From positions 15,078,501 through 15,142,500 of the forward strand of contig JAYKKI010000016.1 in assembly GCA_039881145.1 (NCBI GenBank): a stretch of DNA of 64,000 nt, in the 5' to 3' direction. Made by a program: the position numbers and the translations under genes. The stretch comes from Druceiella hillmani (Eukaryota; Arthropoda; Insecta; Lepidoptera; Hepialidae). Below, piece by piece: positions 14,606 to 27,290 of this stretch. Under the pieces are notes generated by a model. The model was not told where the DNA came from and searched no databases. It was given only the letters and a program-made list of their open reading frames with translations. How positions within the stretch are numbered: position 1 is the stretch's first letter; the number at the start of each line of letters is the position of its first letter.

Positions 14606-14678
14606 AAACATTCGCAGCAAAGATGACCTCGTTATTAATGACTATCAAACATTCGCTGCGAAGATGACCTCGTTTAAT
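14606..14678 (+). repeat. 41-bp-period tandem duplication
   Basis: The 28-bp core starting AAACATTCGCAGCAAAGATG at 14606 recurs at 14647 as AAACATTCGCTGCGAAGATG. There are two mismatches. The period is 41 bp. Confidence 0.85.
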
Positions 14679-14691
14679 AGAAATATCATTT

Positions 14692-15826
14692 TCTATCTAT
14701 TTTTAACGAGCTACGACATTAGTAAATAAACAATTTTTCTTCTTGCCTGATATCACTATCTTATAAAATTATACTTTTGTAATTAAGTCTCTAATAAGTC
14801 AGGTTAATCTAAAATAGCAAAACTCAGAAAGAAACAAAGGCAAAACTCAATCACGTTTTTAATAATATTTCCTCAGTCCTAAATTTTTGTAAATATTTTG
14901 AGTGCAAAATCAAGTTACTAAAATAAAGCGAAATAAACACAAACAAAAGCAACTAAATAGTTTAGAGCTATAAAACAAACAAAAAAATAGACCAAAAATT
15001 TAATCCACTTGTTATTATTCCTTGTTTAACTGGGTAACAATTACAATAAAAATTGAAATAAATAAAAAATACTTCAATGTAAAATTCATACATTTGATTT
15101 GGTTAAAAGGCATTAACGTGATTGTACTAAAGAAGCAAAATATATTATTTTTAGAGATGACGAAACAAAGTTAAAATAATAGAAGGACCTGAGGCTTTAC
15201 ATCTTGAATCAAGAAAAGATTTAAATGTAGCATATATTTGAAGTATATTTCCACTAAAACTGCTACAAAGGTAGCTGAAATAGGACAATGAAAAAAAATT
15301 TGATTCATATGAATATGTCAAAATTAGTATGCGGAAAGCGGTTTATATGTACTTCCTCTCAAAACGTGAGGAGAATATTAATTTTCACTTAGTGCATCCA
15401 GTTTATTGGATTCGCAATGTTTCAGAAATTGGAATACGACAATCGGAGAACTATTGGAACGAATAACTCGACGTGATATTTCTTACCGATTGTTTCTTTA
15501 CAGGGATCCGTTTGCAAAATATTCAACTTTAAATAGGTCATTTTTGTTATAGCTATATGTCGCCAATCCCTACAAGTTAAATAGTTTTTTAGAAAACGAT
15601 TAACTCGTAGGGTGTGTCACCGATATATAGGTCAACAAATTTGTGGCATGTAGCCGGGTCTGTAAAATGTTAACTAAAAGTCCAAAAAAATGTCTTAAAA
15701 CAATTACAAAAATAAGTTTGTATTTCGAAACGTATCTTTATTATTTGATGCAATCATATGTAGTTAGAGTTCTTAATAGAAATACATTACAGCCTCAAAT
15801 ATTTATATTTTCCTGAACGTGTAAGT
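14692..15826. other. Intergenic, no gene seen
   Basis: AT-rich, without recognised coding or repeat content. Confidence 0.4.
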
Positions 15827-15868
15827 ACTCCTCGTAGTGCGAGTTCTACTCGTGCTTGACAGTTTTTT
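15827..15868 (+). repeat. Transposon-tail motif with internal dyad
   Basis: CTCCTCGTAGTGCGAGTTCT followed by ACTCGTGCTTGACAGTTTT. The GCGAGT/ACTCGTGC dyad plus TTGACAG closely resembles a tail motif widespread in insect genomes (CGAGTcctACTCGcacTTGaC). Relatives lie at 27888-27930 and, more weakly, at 37664-37690 and 48298-48325. Confidence 0.45.
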
Positions 15869-18800
15869 TATAATTTCCAGAATAGTAACGTTCATTTTTA
15901 CATTTTTATTTGATTACATTCTATATTTTAGTTTAAATAAAATTACGAATAAATTAACGTATAACGCAAATAATGATCGTATAATAACACTGTATTGAAT
16001 CTGATGTTTTCCACATCTGAATATATTATGATTCTCTTACTTAAATATTGCTATTGTCATTTAATTAATTAATTTTTTTGTTGCAACACTTGCTCATAAG
16101 ACCCTTGATATAACTATTATATTAATTCTCGTAACACGAATAGCAAATATGTTGTAAGTAAATATAATTTAAAAAGGAAACCAGATTTCTGTAAACCGCA
16201 ATTTGCAAACTTTCTCAATTACCATTAATTTACGACAACTAATTAAAGAATATGTTTTGTGTATTAACTTAATGATCCAACTTAATTTACGGAAACATAA
16301 TTTCTAAATTGGATCAATTTAGGGAAGGTTTTTCGAGGAGAAAACCCATTTAACATTTGCCAGTACCAAAGTTAATTAGTCGATTTAAGTTTTAAAGATT
16401 CTTGCGAACGTAAAGGAGGATAGCGCCGGAGATGGAATATTGTTTTAATTAATTTTAATGAATATACATTTATTATAACGTCATGGGAAAACACATTTCA
16501 AGATTTTTTAAGTATTCGATATTTAAGCAAGCGTTTGGAATTCTTGTCAAATTTTTTGGCGATAGAATATATTTAAATTCACTATTATTTGTTCAAGCAA
16601 ATTTCGATTTCATCCATACACAATTTAATTACATATTGTTAAAATTAAATTTAGACTTGATTCAATTAATAGAATTCTTTTTAGAAATTTAGTTAAACTT
16701 TAAACGATTTCTTGCCACTGATTTGATCAAATATTGGATAGATTTTCACTTTGTCTATAGGTTTCATTGAGCAAGGTTGGAGAATATTATCTAGTTGGTA
16801 AATAAAAATGTTAACGATTTAATTTCACGATATTTCAAGGAAAATTACTTAACTTCCAGTTTCAATATTAAGTTACCTTTAAGATTTATAATGGGAATAT
16901 AAACTACCTTTGAAACAATACTGTGTTCCATGGTGGTGTGAGCATCCTCTTTGAGAGCTTTTAATTTGTCTAGTTATAAGTTCTTAGGAAAATGAACATG
17001 AAACCATACGCGATTCATTCTTTGAACTTTGCGTTTGGGAATAGATTTAAACCTTTTTAACCTTATTGGTAACAATTTTTCTTGAAACGAATATGATATT
17101 ACCTTCTTTCATTGGCATACAAAAATTAATATACAATAGAAAGATTTCCTTTCGCCTTTTTTAAATTTTATATTAATCTCAAAAGAATTAAAAACATTGT
17201 GGTATATAATAATTGTTTAATTACAGAACTTATATAAATGCGCCATCATTCTATTTCCACCAAATCCATAATGAAAACGGACATGGATATTTTTTCAATA
17301 GAATTGCATTCTCATTTCTGCATCTTTTCTCCATTTCGTACGAATACCTTCATGAGTAAACATGAAGATATTTACTTATACGTATTCCATCTTTACGCAA
17401 AATAATTAATTTGTTTAAATTTTTACAACAGAATATTATTACAAGATATGAAACAAAAAAATTTATTGAGCAAAATCTTTATTAAAAATAACACAACTTC
17501 CGAAAAAAGCTGAGCCTCCTCCTATTTTGAGAAATGAGTTTTCAGTAAAAAAATTATGTTTTAGTTATTTATGAAAAATTGTAAATGAAAATTTTATTTA
17601 GACTTTTGGTAACAAGCCAATTTATAGTTACGAACCAATAGTCAATATAGTAATTAATTTTTCTATGTACAAGTAAATGTTATTGAGAAATCGAAAATAG
17701 TTTTAAAATATGACAGATATCTATAATAAAGGTAAACAAGGGAAAGCAAAATAAAAACCAAAAAATATTGCACATTGTTCAAACATACCGCAACCACGAT
17801 CACAAGGCCATGAATTTAAAGAATACTAATAGCTTACTATGAGGATAATGCGATATACAAAATGGTATAAGATTACAAAAACTAAGTATATGCGAGAGCA
17901 GTAGAAGAAGCAAAATATGTCCTCTTACTCTAACGCCTTATTCGTAAATATAAAACGCTATCAATTCTAATACAGATTAAATATCCAAAGCAAAAAACAC
18001 AAGGATAGGTGCTGTATTCTTCGTATGATTGCTTTGTATGTATTTTATGAAATTAAGATTAAAATAAATTAATGTGGTATATATTTCATATTGTGAATTT
18101 TGAAATATAAAACTAAGCAATACTGGGAAAAGGTAATAACTTTTGTCTAGTATTGTTTAAAATTTATTTGAAGCTTGATAATAAGCAAATAAATTAATGC
18201 CATATTTGCTATCAATATTTTCAAGATCACAGTAAATAACAAAAAAATTAGAGAAATCTAATTCCATTTATACAAATATTTACAAAGTGATCTAAAAAAA
18301 ACAAGTTTGCACAATGGAGTAACTATCATTAGCTCCATGTCGAATATATCGGATAAAAAGGTGATGGATGCGTGCAAGTAACAGCCATAACACAATTCTT
18401 GTTGCGATGAGAATTAAAATTATTGCTTTAATTGTATTTTAACTATCAATACTTTTTTAAGTATCCACAATCCGTTTAACTATATGCTTTCATAAAAGGA
18501 TTCCTTTTATCATTCAATAGCCATTAAACCTTAGGTAATACAAGAGACTAAGTGGAAAGTTTAATACTGAACGAACTCTGTGAGACCAAAAATATATATC
18601 ATAGAACAATAAAATATTAAAAGATAACAAAATTTGGAAGAAAATAAATGTTGAAATTTGTTATAAATGTGTTTAAATTGAAATACATCTATCAGCGCTA
18701 TATCTCAGCAGCCACGCACACAATAAATTTTATGAGACTTATTACTGTCAAACTCCTTGAATACTGGGCTCTACATTAATGAAAATAAATTGAATTCGTA

Positions 18801-19784
18801 GAGAGGTATTTAATAAAGAATCACCTCAAATAATTAAACAAAAATGTTGGTAATTTTCAGGAGGACATATATAAATTCGTACGGATATATATAAATTCGT
18901 ATTACCTTTTTTTATATTTTAAACGGAAAAATGATAATGAGAAACATTGTGCGAGTAAATAATATTTTGCATTTGAGTTATCTGAAAATCTGCTTTTATA
19001 GTGGCCCTTGGATTTGCACAAAGAAATAGCAGAGAATTTTTTATTTGGCAAAGAGTACAGCATCCCTTTATTGAGTTTTATTAGAATCTTAATTATCTTT
19101 TATTAGTATACAGCAAATTTTACTTTCTTACGTAAATGATACAACGTAATCTTCACTTAGGAACTTGAGTAGGAACTTGTTGAATGACATTATATACGTA
19201 TCTTGTTAATGCCTACGCCACACAAAAAAGTAAATGTTAATTAATTGTTTAATTAGCGAAACTTTCGTCTATGTATAAAAAGAAATAGAATGAAATATTC
19301 AATTTCTCAAAGAAATATTAATCATAAAATTGAAAGTAACTTAAATGGCGATGCTGCAAGAATAGTACATTTGTAGGTTGAAATAAGATTAATGGCATTT
19401 TAGTTTTTTCGTGTGATGAAAATAAATGTCAGAAAAAAATTATAGTATTACCTTAATCCTATTCAGCCATGTACAACTTATATGTACTACTTTTGAATTT
19501 TACCATTTTTTTTAAACTTGGACTTTTGTCTTTTTAAATGTATTGGACTAATTACATCAAACTTAACATAGATTTTGATCGAAAAATGATTCAAAATTTT
19601 CATGCTAAATTTCTTTAAGATCAATTTAAAAATCTTGTGAATAAATTCCAATATACCTGTATGTTCGGTAAAATACATAATATTATTCACTTTTAACGTT
19701 TTAGTACATACAAGCTGACTAAAATATAGTTAAAAAACGCAAAAATTAACAACTATGTATAACTGTATTTTCACTTTCCAAAAG
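15869..19784. other. Intergenic, no gene seen
   Basis: About 3.9 kb of AT-rich DNA. The 69-residue frame at 16483 has no recognisable domain. A short duplication of ATATATAAATTCGTA lies near 18868-18902. Confidence 0.4.
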
Positions 19785-19812
19785 TTATATATATACATAT
19801 ATATATCTTATA

Positions 19813-19862
<50 letters not shown>
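19785..19862. repeat. (TA)n microsatellite
   Basis: TA array with scattered C interruptions. Confidence 0.95.
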
Positions 19863-19866
<4 letters not shown>

Positions 19867-21621
19867 TTTAGTTTTATTTTCTGCAATTCATCAGGAAAAA
19901 ACATGTACCAACGAGTGAACCTCGCCCAACGAGGATTTAGTACACACAAAGTTATCAATTAAATGTTTAAACGTTATTGTTACATAATATTTCTATTAAA
20001 ATATTTACAAATACTAATATTATTGTTCTCCATGGAAACACATTCTTTATTATATTTTTCAAAGCCATAAAAATATCGGTCATACAGTTTTGGAGAAATT
20101 AATTCTCGAAAACTACGTGACCGAAGATACTCGCTTTATTCTTTTTCTAAACGTTAAGAGAAATTTTAGATATTTTAGTATTTTCATAATTTAAATTGAA
20201 TGGTGTCAGAAATAAAGAAAAGCAGATAAGTTTTTCCGCATTTTTTAAGTTTCCATAGCCAAATGAAAAAAGAGAACCCCTATAATTTTGTCTTTTTCGA
20301 CTCTCCTTCTGTATGTCCTTAAGTCACAGGTATTTTATTCTATTGGAACTAAATTAAATTTGAATAGTATGTGTCTTCTATGAACTGCTGTAGAATTAAA
20401 TAGCGGAATTATGAAAAAAGTAATATTGGAGGTACCACCCTATAAAATTAAATGAGGGATAAAATCCAGTGCACATTGGCATATGAGGTATCGATAAATC
20501 AGTCTTGAAAAATTATGTGTGAGTTCCAAAATAACTCTTTATTTAAATCAATATTTGGTGAGACATGCGGGCCAAATTCTTAAAATATGTGCCCCCTTCC
20601 TTCTCTAACTTTTCAGCTAACTTGTCTTAAAAGACTTGTGAAAAAATAATTAATACAATATAAAATAAACTTTCAACGAAATTTGGTTTGAGTAAGCGAT
20701 GCTGTGTTGTTTTTGAGACATGGAATTTTTCGGCACCAATCACAGCAATAACTTTGTTTTTCACAATGTTTTGAGAAATATGAAAAATGACTGATATTAA
20801 CAGATATATAGACATGGATGATCTTTCGTTTACGTGTTTTTTTCATTTTTGAAATAAAAAACACTATAAATGTCATTAATACACTAAATTTGGCTTTGAA
20901 TTTTTTATATTACACGAATTTCGGCCTTCTCAAACTTGCAAAATAAATTTTTGTATACTTGTAGCATGAAATATGCATTAATTATATTATGCAATATCTA
21001 ATTTTCAGAGTCTTTAGGCTAAAAAGAGTATCAATTTCTTGTTTAGTATGTAAAAAATATTTAATTGTTACAAAGGTAAGCGACAAACGTATCATGCTTT
21101 CTCTGAATTAGCCGTTTAAAAAATATTTCCTTGAATTTAACAGAATTAAACGCAAACCTTTGAACTTTTATCTAAACATCACTATTTAACTGCTCCATAC
21201 ATAAAATATTCACACACAAACCCTTCCTAAGCTGCAAAGCTTAACTCCTTCAAGAATGTTTTCTTGCATTTAGCCGAGCTCTTCAGTAAAAGCTTTCACA
21301 ACGTTTATGTAAACATGCTGTATTTAATAGAAATCACGTAAATTTCTCGTTCACAATATTATTTTTCTGTCTCAGAATAAAATTTATATATGCTTAAAAA
21401 TTAATTTGAAACTTTTTTTTGTAAATATGTTTACTTAGTTAATGTTTTCTGTTTGCTAATTTAACATATAGATTTTGAGTATTAGAACAATAGCAATCTG
21501 ATGAAAAATTGTTAAATTGTATTTGATTCAATTAGCAACATCAGGAAGTAAGTAGCAATTTCCAATTAAGTTTTGGTATATTTAGCCTTAAGAAATTAAA
21601 TACCTAAAATTAATTAAATAC
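19863..21621. other. Intergenic, no gene seen
   Basis: AT-rich, with no recognisable coding sequence. Confidence 0.4.
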
Positions 21622-21679
21622 TATAGATTTATGATTTGTTAGAAAAGGAATATAGATTTATGATTTGGGAGAAAAAGAA
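21622..21679 (+). repeat. 29-bp tandem duplication
   Basis: TATAGATTTATGATTTGTTA starts the first unit (21622-21650). The second unit (21651-21679) differs at three positions. Confidence 0.85.
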
Positions 21680-22425
21680 TAATCTGTTAGTAATTTACCT
21701 ACTGTGTAAGTTTAATATTAGACGTTTTGGAGAAAAAGACTTGAAATTTTGCGGTGAATCAAAAGTCTTTTATATAGCGTAGGTTTTGGATAAGATTAGG
21801 TAACACATATTAATATTATTATACTGCCGTAATGGTTGTAGTATTGGCGTAAGCATATAAATTTGACAATTTTTCCTATAAAGAAACGCATTGAGATAGA
21901 AATTGCCGATATTGTTGTAGAAGTTGATTTGTAAATTTAATTTTTTTTTTAAATATAAGCAGACAAATATCAAATTTTTCTAATTGAACAAGGAATACTT
22001 TCTCCTACGTATATACTATAGATTGCAACAGTTTGATATTATTTTGGCGAATGGTAAATTACTTCAGCCGCTGTAATAAGTATCATGCATATAAAATTAT
22101 TTGCAAATATTATTAAGTTACTTTGCTTACAAGACAAAGAGTATAAATAGGCTCAAAATATTTCAATGAATTAGGTTGAAAAACTCAAAATATCCATAAA
22201 TAAAAATTATAGGTTCTTGAACGAACGTCTAGTATTATTTTGTTGAATTTAAATGTAACCTAATTATATACTTTTTTCAATACATTGCATAGATCTCATA
22301 TAAATAGATGCCCACGAATATGCGATCTTCTACAACATGTGGCATATTATGAAACATTTTGATTTTATGTTGTTATATAAAAAATAATGTAATTTTTACG
22401 TTTTTTTACGTAGTTTTTCAATAAA

Positions 22426-22462
22426 CCATAAATGTACGATACGTGTCCATAAATGTACGATA
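22426..22462 (+). repeat. Short direct repeat, 21-bp period
   Basis: CCATAAATGTACGATA occurs at 22426-22441 and again at 22447-22462. Confidence 0.85.
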
Positions 22463-22859
22463 TTCCATATGTCATACTTAACTTGGAATAATTTTTAAAA
22501 AAATATTGTCCCGAGTTGCATGAAGCTGTAAAAGCCCATGATGGCAAAGGCACATGAGATGCTTCTGGTTGATAATTTGCTTCATGTGCTATTTTACTTA
22601 TAGGTCTGAATTTAATTTTGAATCTTTTAGGTATTATTAAAAGAAATAACACCCTAAATAAGAATGCATTTTTGTCAATGTGTCGTATAGATATCATTTA
22701 CTTACGTAAACATTACACATACGTTGCTTCAATCGCATTAAAACGTCCGAACAATTCGGTTTACGAATAAGAAGTTATATTACTGAAAGTTGCGTTTCAC
22801 TTTTATGAAATATTTTTTTTATATTTCCATCTATAATAAGAAGAAGGCTTTGAGCCTAG

Positions 22860-23109
22860 AGATAAGGAAAAAATAACGATAATCGAAACTTGGAATTCCA
22901 AAATTAAGGAGCGCCGAGCAACTAGGTTAGAACAACCTGGTAACTTCACACCGGCCACATTCGTGTATTTGGAAAGTTATTTAGAACAATTCTTTATCAT
23001 AGTACATCTTCACCAAAAGATTGCGAGTGAGAAAGTCGCGTTGATGCTTGCTTCAAAAAGTGTTGGTGATTTACAAATGCCGATTGTGAAAAGGCTTGAA
23101 GTTAATTTT
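22860..23109 (+). other. Candidate internal exon, function unknown
   Basis: About 250 bp open in one frame with codon use and GC above the surroundings. It encodes stretches such as ETWNSKIKERRATRLEQPGN, FTPATFVYLESYLEQFF and KIASEKVALMLASKSVGDLQ. A possible acceptor (TTTGAGCCTAG) precedes it and a possible donor (TTTT|GTAAAGT) follows at 23110. The same frame ends just after, at a TGA. I recognise no domain. It may be an exon of a host gene whose other exons lie far away, or a fragment of an unrecognised transposon ORF. No nearby partner exon was found. Confidence 0.3.
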
Positions 23110-23115
23110 GTAAAG

Positions 23116-24629
23116 TGAAGCATCTCGTTAGCCAGGAATATTTTAGAAGTTTTTATTTATATGTCCATGTAATATTACTATTGTTTTATGTACCTACTAA
23201 TACATAAGCACATAATTGCTTGCTTTATATTAATAGCTGTGTTTATGTATTATTATTACTTCACGTCAATAAACAGAAAACTTGTTAAATGACGAATGTA
23301 GACCACAAATAGGTTATTTACAGTTATGTTTTTGTGTGCACTAGTGTTTCTATTTAAACAATTTTTATTTTTATTCCTAACCTACTTTTACGTTTTCAAA
23401 GTTTGCTAGATTAGTCGTAACTACTCCCCGCTTTCAATAGGAAAAATAAAAATGTATTTTTTCTAAAAGGATATTCCTTATGCTCGCCTCTAAAACATGA
23501 TTTTAGTGTAGTTCTTCTAATTTTAAAATAAGCTATATAAATATTTGTCATGTTGTTTTATCTGATAAGACGAATTGTGTCATCCTTATCTAATTTGATG
23601 ATGCCTTTGTATATGCATATACACGGTCGTACTTGGTAAATCACCCACCTTTTTTATTCCCTGAAAACATTAACAAATTTCATTATCAGCTGGTACTTAA
23701 ATTTAGAGCTCATATTTTTAAAACGTGCATTTAAAATGACATTTTTAGGAAACAAAAAAATAACTTTTTTTGGACTATACCATTATTTTTCATATTAAAA
23801 ATGATTTTTGCATTTAAATATCTTTAAAAATTGATCGATTGATTGATTAGAATATGCAAATTCTTGAATTAAATTACTGATTTCTTTATAATAATTAAAA
23901 CGATATGGAACTATGGAAAACTTTTAGCTGGGTCCTGTGAAATTTCTCCAAAATTTGCTACCCTTTGGTTGAACATCACTTTTTTGCCAAGGTTTAATGT
24001 CTTTTAAAAACAATATATAAAATAGACAAATTGTATAAGTTCTGTCTTCGCATTTCTGTAGGACGTCTTTGGATTGGAAAAACAAAAATATTGTTAACTA
24101 GTTTTTTATATTTTGTCAAATTTACATGAAAAGCAGAAAAAATGGTGGTGTATATTAAAGAGTGTGATTAATGTGTTAAAATTTAGATAATATTATCATA
24201 TTGCTATTTAAATATACACACATAGCATAATCATATATACATCTTATCGTTAACGGAGCTGTTTTTTAATATAAGATGTTAATTGCTCATTGGAATAAAA
24301 ACATTTCCTCACGCTGTATGTATGTAAAATATTACTGAAATCGTTTGGGCAATAATGATAAATAGAAAACCGGCACTTTTGGAACATTAAACCTTTAGAT
24401 TAAACTTTTAAAAATTTCTGATTTGAATGTGAATTTTACTACATGTTTATTTACTTCACATACCAATCAGTACTTACATATTTTTTAAAGAAATGTTGAT
24501 ACAATATTTATTTCTAATAGTGTTTTTCCTAATTTATAATAGTATTTGTAAGCATTTCTTAACTATTTTCCTATACTTCCTATCATTTGAATATTCATAA
24601 TCTCTTTTATTGCTTTCTTTGGGTTGTTT
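23116..24629. other. Intergenic, no gene seen
   Basis: AT-rich, with no recognised repeats or coding homology. Confidence 0.4.
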
Positions 24630-24750
24630 ACCCCAATGGAAAAAGCGAATTCCTTGTGGGATCACCAAAATATCTCTGCGTATTCCATCAGTCATCAGAT
24701 CCTCAGAAACCGCTTGATGTAGAAACTGGAAATTTGGTACAGTAATGAAG
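24630..24750 (-). repeat. Dispersed transposon-tail fragment, second copy
   Basis: On the minus strand it reads ACCAAATTT, then ATCAAGCGGTTTCTGAGGAT, CTGATGACTGATGGA, GTGATCCCACAAGGAATTC and CTTTTTCC. The block order is the same as at 2932-3040. The family is unknown. Confidence 0.5.
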
Positions 24751-24887
24751 CTTTTTAATCAGTATACATAGTAATAGCTAAAATTCAAAAACAATTATTG
24801 GGAAACTTTAAGTACATACATTTTTTTTAAATAGTGTGGGTCTGGAAAGGAATAGTCATAGGAGTCCAAAAACATTTTTTCATAATC

Positions 24888-27290
24888 TTAACCCTTAGCC
24901 ACCTACCACACATTTTTGTCCCTTAACTACCTACGTGCGGTCTCAGAGACTCTAATATGATATTCCCTATAATTTTGGTTTGGTGGTAATAATGAAACAT
25001 CTGATTGAATAAAATACTTATTTATATATAAAAGCTTTATATTAGACATACAATTACTAAAAATCACATAAAAATCTCGAGATATTGATAAAATCTCTAT
25101 AAAGTAACAATTATGGCACAAAAAATTACTACTGTAAGAAAATGAGATCTGCAGCATTAGAAACTTAATTTTTTAACTTCTTAGTATTCATTCTTATAAA
25201 TTAAATATACAAACTTTAAAAAAAAACAACAAAAATAAACGTTATTTTGAAAAATAAATAAAACTGCAACACCTAAACATTTATATTTTTTCGCGGCAGT
25301 TACAGCACATTTTTTTCGAACACTCCAAGCAAATTGGTACCTTACACATAAAACATAAGTAAGCAGTCTTTCGTTTCTTTTTTGGATTACATGTAAAACA
25401 TGTTTTACGAACTTCAAGTTTTTCGACATCAGAAGTGCTTGGTTTATCGTCCCCGATCTCTAGAATACGGCGAATAGAGTTCTTAATATCTCTCTGAATG
25501 TGATCATTTTTTTCGCGACGTTCCATATGCGACCTTGTAAGCTGTTCTGCTAGCTGTTTTAGAAATTTAAATCGACTTCTAGTCTTCTGTGCTTGGTTGC
25601 TGAGGCTGATGACATAAGCATTCGAAGCAGAGATGTCCAAAATTCTGTAAAATATAGTTAGAGGCCATCTTCGCGTTCGACGAGAAGTAGAGTAATTTGA
25701 ACATCTTTGATCCAGTAAATCGACGCCTATTTTTGTTTGTTTTGTAGTATAAGATCATTTCCGGTTTCTTGCTACTTTCGTCAACACCAGCAGTATGTAT
25801 AGTATACTTGAAATCATAACCACAGCTTTATTTTTTTTTGGTACGTAAGACGATAAAGTGATACTTTTGGTAAAACCAAAGATTGAGTACTCGATTTGCC
25901 GATTTCTAGATGGTTTGAACTTAGGCGGTATTTCACGTTTGTCCTTTTTGAGTGTACCAACATAACTGAGGTGCTTCTCTTTCAAAATATTGACTAGTTC
26001 TAGACCGCTTGAGTTGGTTTTGATTGACGCTTCTGCTCTTGCGTCAAATTTTGTCCATCAGAATCTTTGCCGAGGTATATGTAAGCATTTAGGAGGTAAC
26101 CGTTTCTTGCATCTGTAAGGCACATAATTTTAAGACCATATTTAGCTGGTTTTTTTGGCATATACATTTTAAATTTGCAGCGACCGCGAAAAGCTACAAG
26201 CATCTCATCTACACAAGCACAAGTTTCAATCGTGTACACTCTTTGAAAATTTTGTATAAAAGACTGAAAAAGTTCTGAAATTGGAGCAGACTTATCTAGT
26301 TCACGTCGTTGCTCTCTAGTTTCTGCATAATCAAATCGAATAGTATTTAGCAGAACTTCCAACTTATTCTTACTCATTATGCAACAATATATTTCTCTTC
26401 CGGTTCCATCAGTACTGTACCATGAAGTGTAGTGCTCGTGATTTTCTTTGAATATAGCTGTATAAAGCAAAAGCCCAATGAAAGCTTTTAGCTCTGTACG
26501 GTCCAAATCATGCTCACAAGTCTGCTTTTTGTACTTCGGTCTGATTTTGCTTATTTTCTGATTAGTGTGTAGTATTATTTTATCTAACATCTCATCAGTA
26601 AATAAAAAACTCCAAATATCAATAGTTTGTTGCACAATATTATGCTGCGGTGTCCTTGAACGAGCTATATTCGGTGAAAATGCCCATCGAAAACGATTAC
26701 TTCCAAAATAATTATATTTTCTTCGCCTACCTCCGGACTGCAAGCGTGAATATTATCATCCGAAGAGTTAGTCTCTTGAGTTGACCTGTATGAAGATTGT
26801 GACCTTGAAGAGATTGGTGACCTTGAAGAGAGAGTTGGACTGCAACGGACTCGCAACATCTTCATTCTCACCCTCAACTTCAGACGCCGATTCACAGTCT
26901 TCAACCTGCACTAAATTCTCGCTTACATCAGGTTCCACGTTACTGCAATCCTCATCCGGTGATTCCTCCTCATCAGAAATTTCTTGCTGTAGTCATATTT
27001 CAATAATTTTGTTATTATTATTCATTTTGACACTAAAACAACAAAAAAAAATAAGTACAAATAATCACACAACAACCTACGTGCGGTTATGGAAACCGCT
27101 GGCGAAATATTTTTACTTACCTAGGCTAGACTCGCGCTCGTATTAACTCGCCGAGCGCAAGCGCGATACTGATTGGCGTGTAGAAAAGGTACATGGACGC
27201 GCGAGGTCGTACGACACGCACACATAGAAAAATTTGAATTTAAAAATCCGTTGCGGTCTCTGAGACCGGTGGTAGGTGGTTAAATGTTAA
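24888..27290 (-). mobile_element. piggyBac element, complete ends, defective
   Basis: Both ends carry the piggyBac target TTAA (24888-24891 and 27287-27290). They are followed by matching terminal repeats: left TTAACCCTTAGCCACCTACC, right (reversed) TTAACATTTAACCACCTACC. Subterminal blocks containing GCGGTCTC-GAGAC lie at 24937-24950 and 27253-27268, and CCTACGTGCGGT occurs at 24930-24941 and 27077-27088. The element is about 2.4 kb. Its transposase runs on the minus strand and is broken. The GC-rich stretch 27120-27230 is the likely promoter/5' leader. Confidence 0.93.
25281..27025 (-). pseudogene. piggyBac transposase pseudogene (DDE_Tnp_1_7 type)
   Basis: Likely start ATG at 27025-27023, with an in-frame TGA at codon 11. 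Next comes an acidic N-terminus (EISDEEESPDEDCSNVEPDV). At least two frameshifts follow before the core at 26743-26000: RKYNYFGSNRFRW, LKAFIGLLLYTAI, then CACVDEMLVAFRGRCKFKMY with the first catalytic Asp, KYGLKIMCLTD and GYLLNAYIYLGKDSDG. Right after KPTQAV the frame breaks, and homology resumes as LELVNILKEKHLSYVGTLKK. The segment normally holding the second catalytic Asp (the DNWF/S region) is missing. After another shift near 25800, IGVDLLDQRCSNYSTSRRTR gives the third-Asp region. The C-terminus is a Cys-rich domain with repeated C-x2-C pairs, ending at 25281. It is clearly inactive. Whether the ends can still be moved in trans is unknown. Confidence 0.92.
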
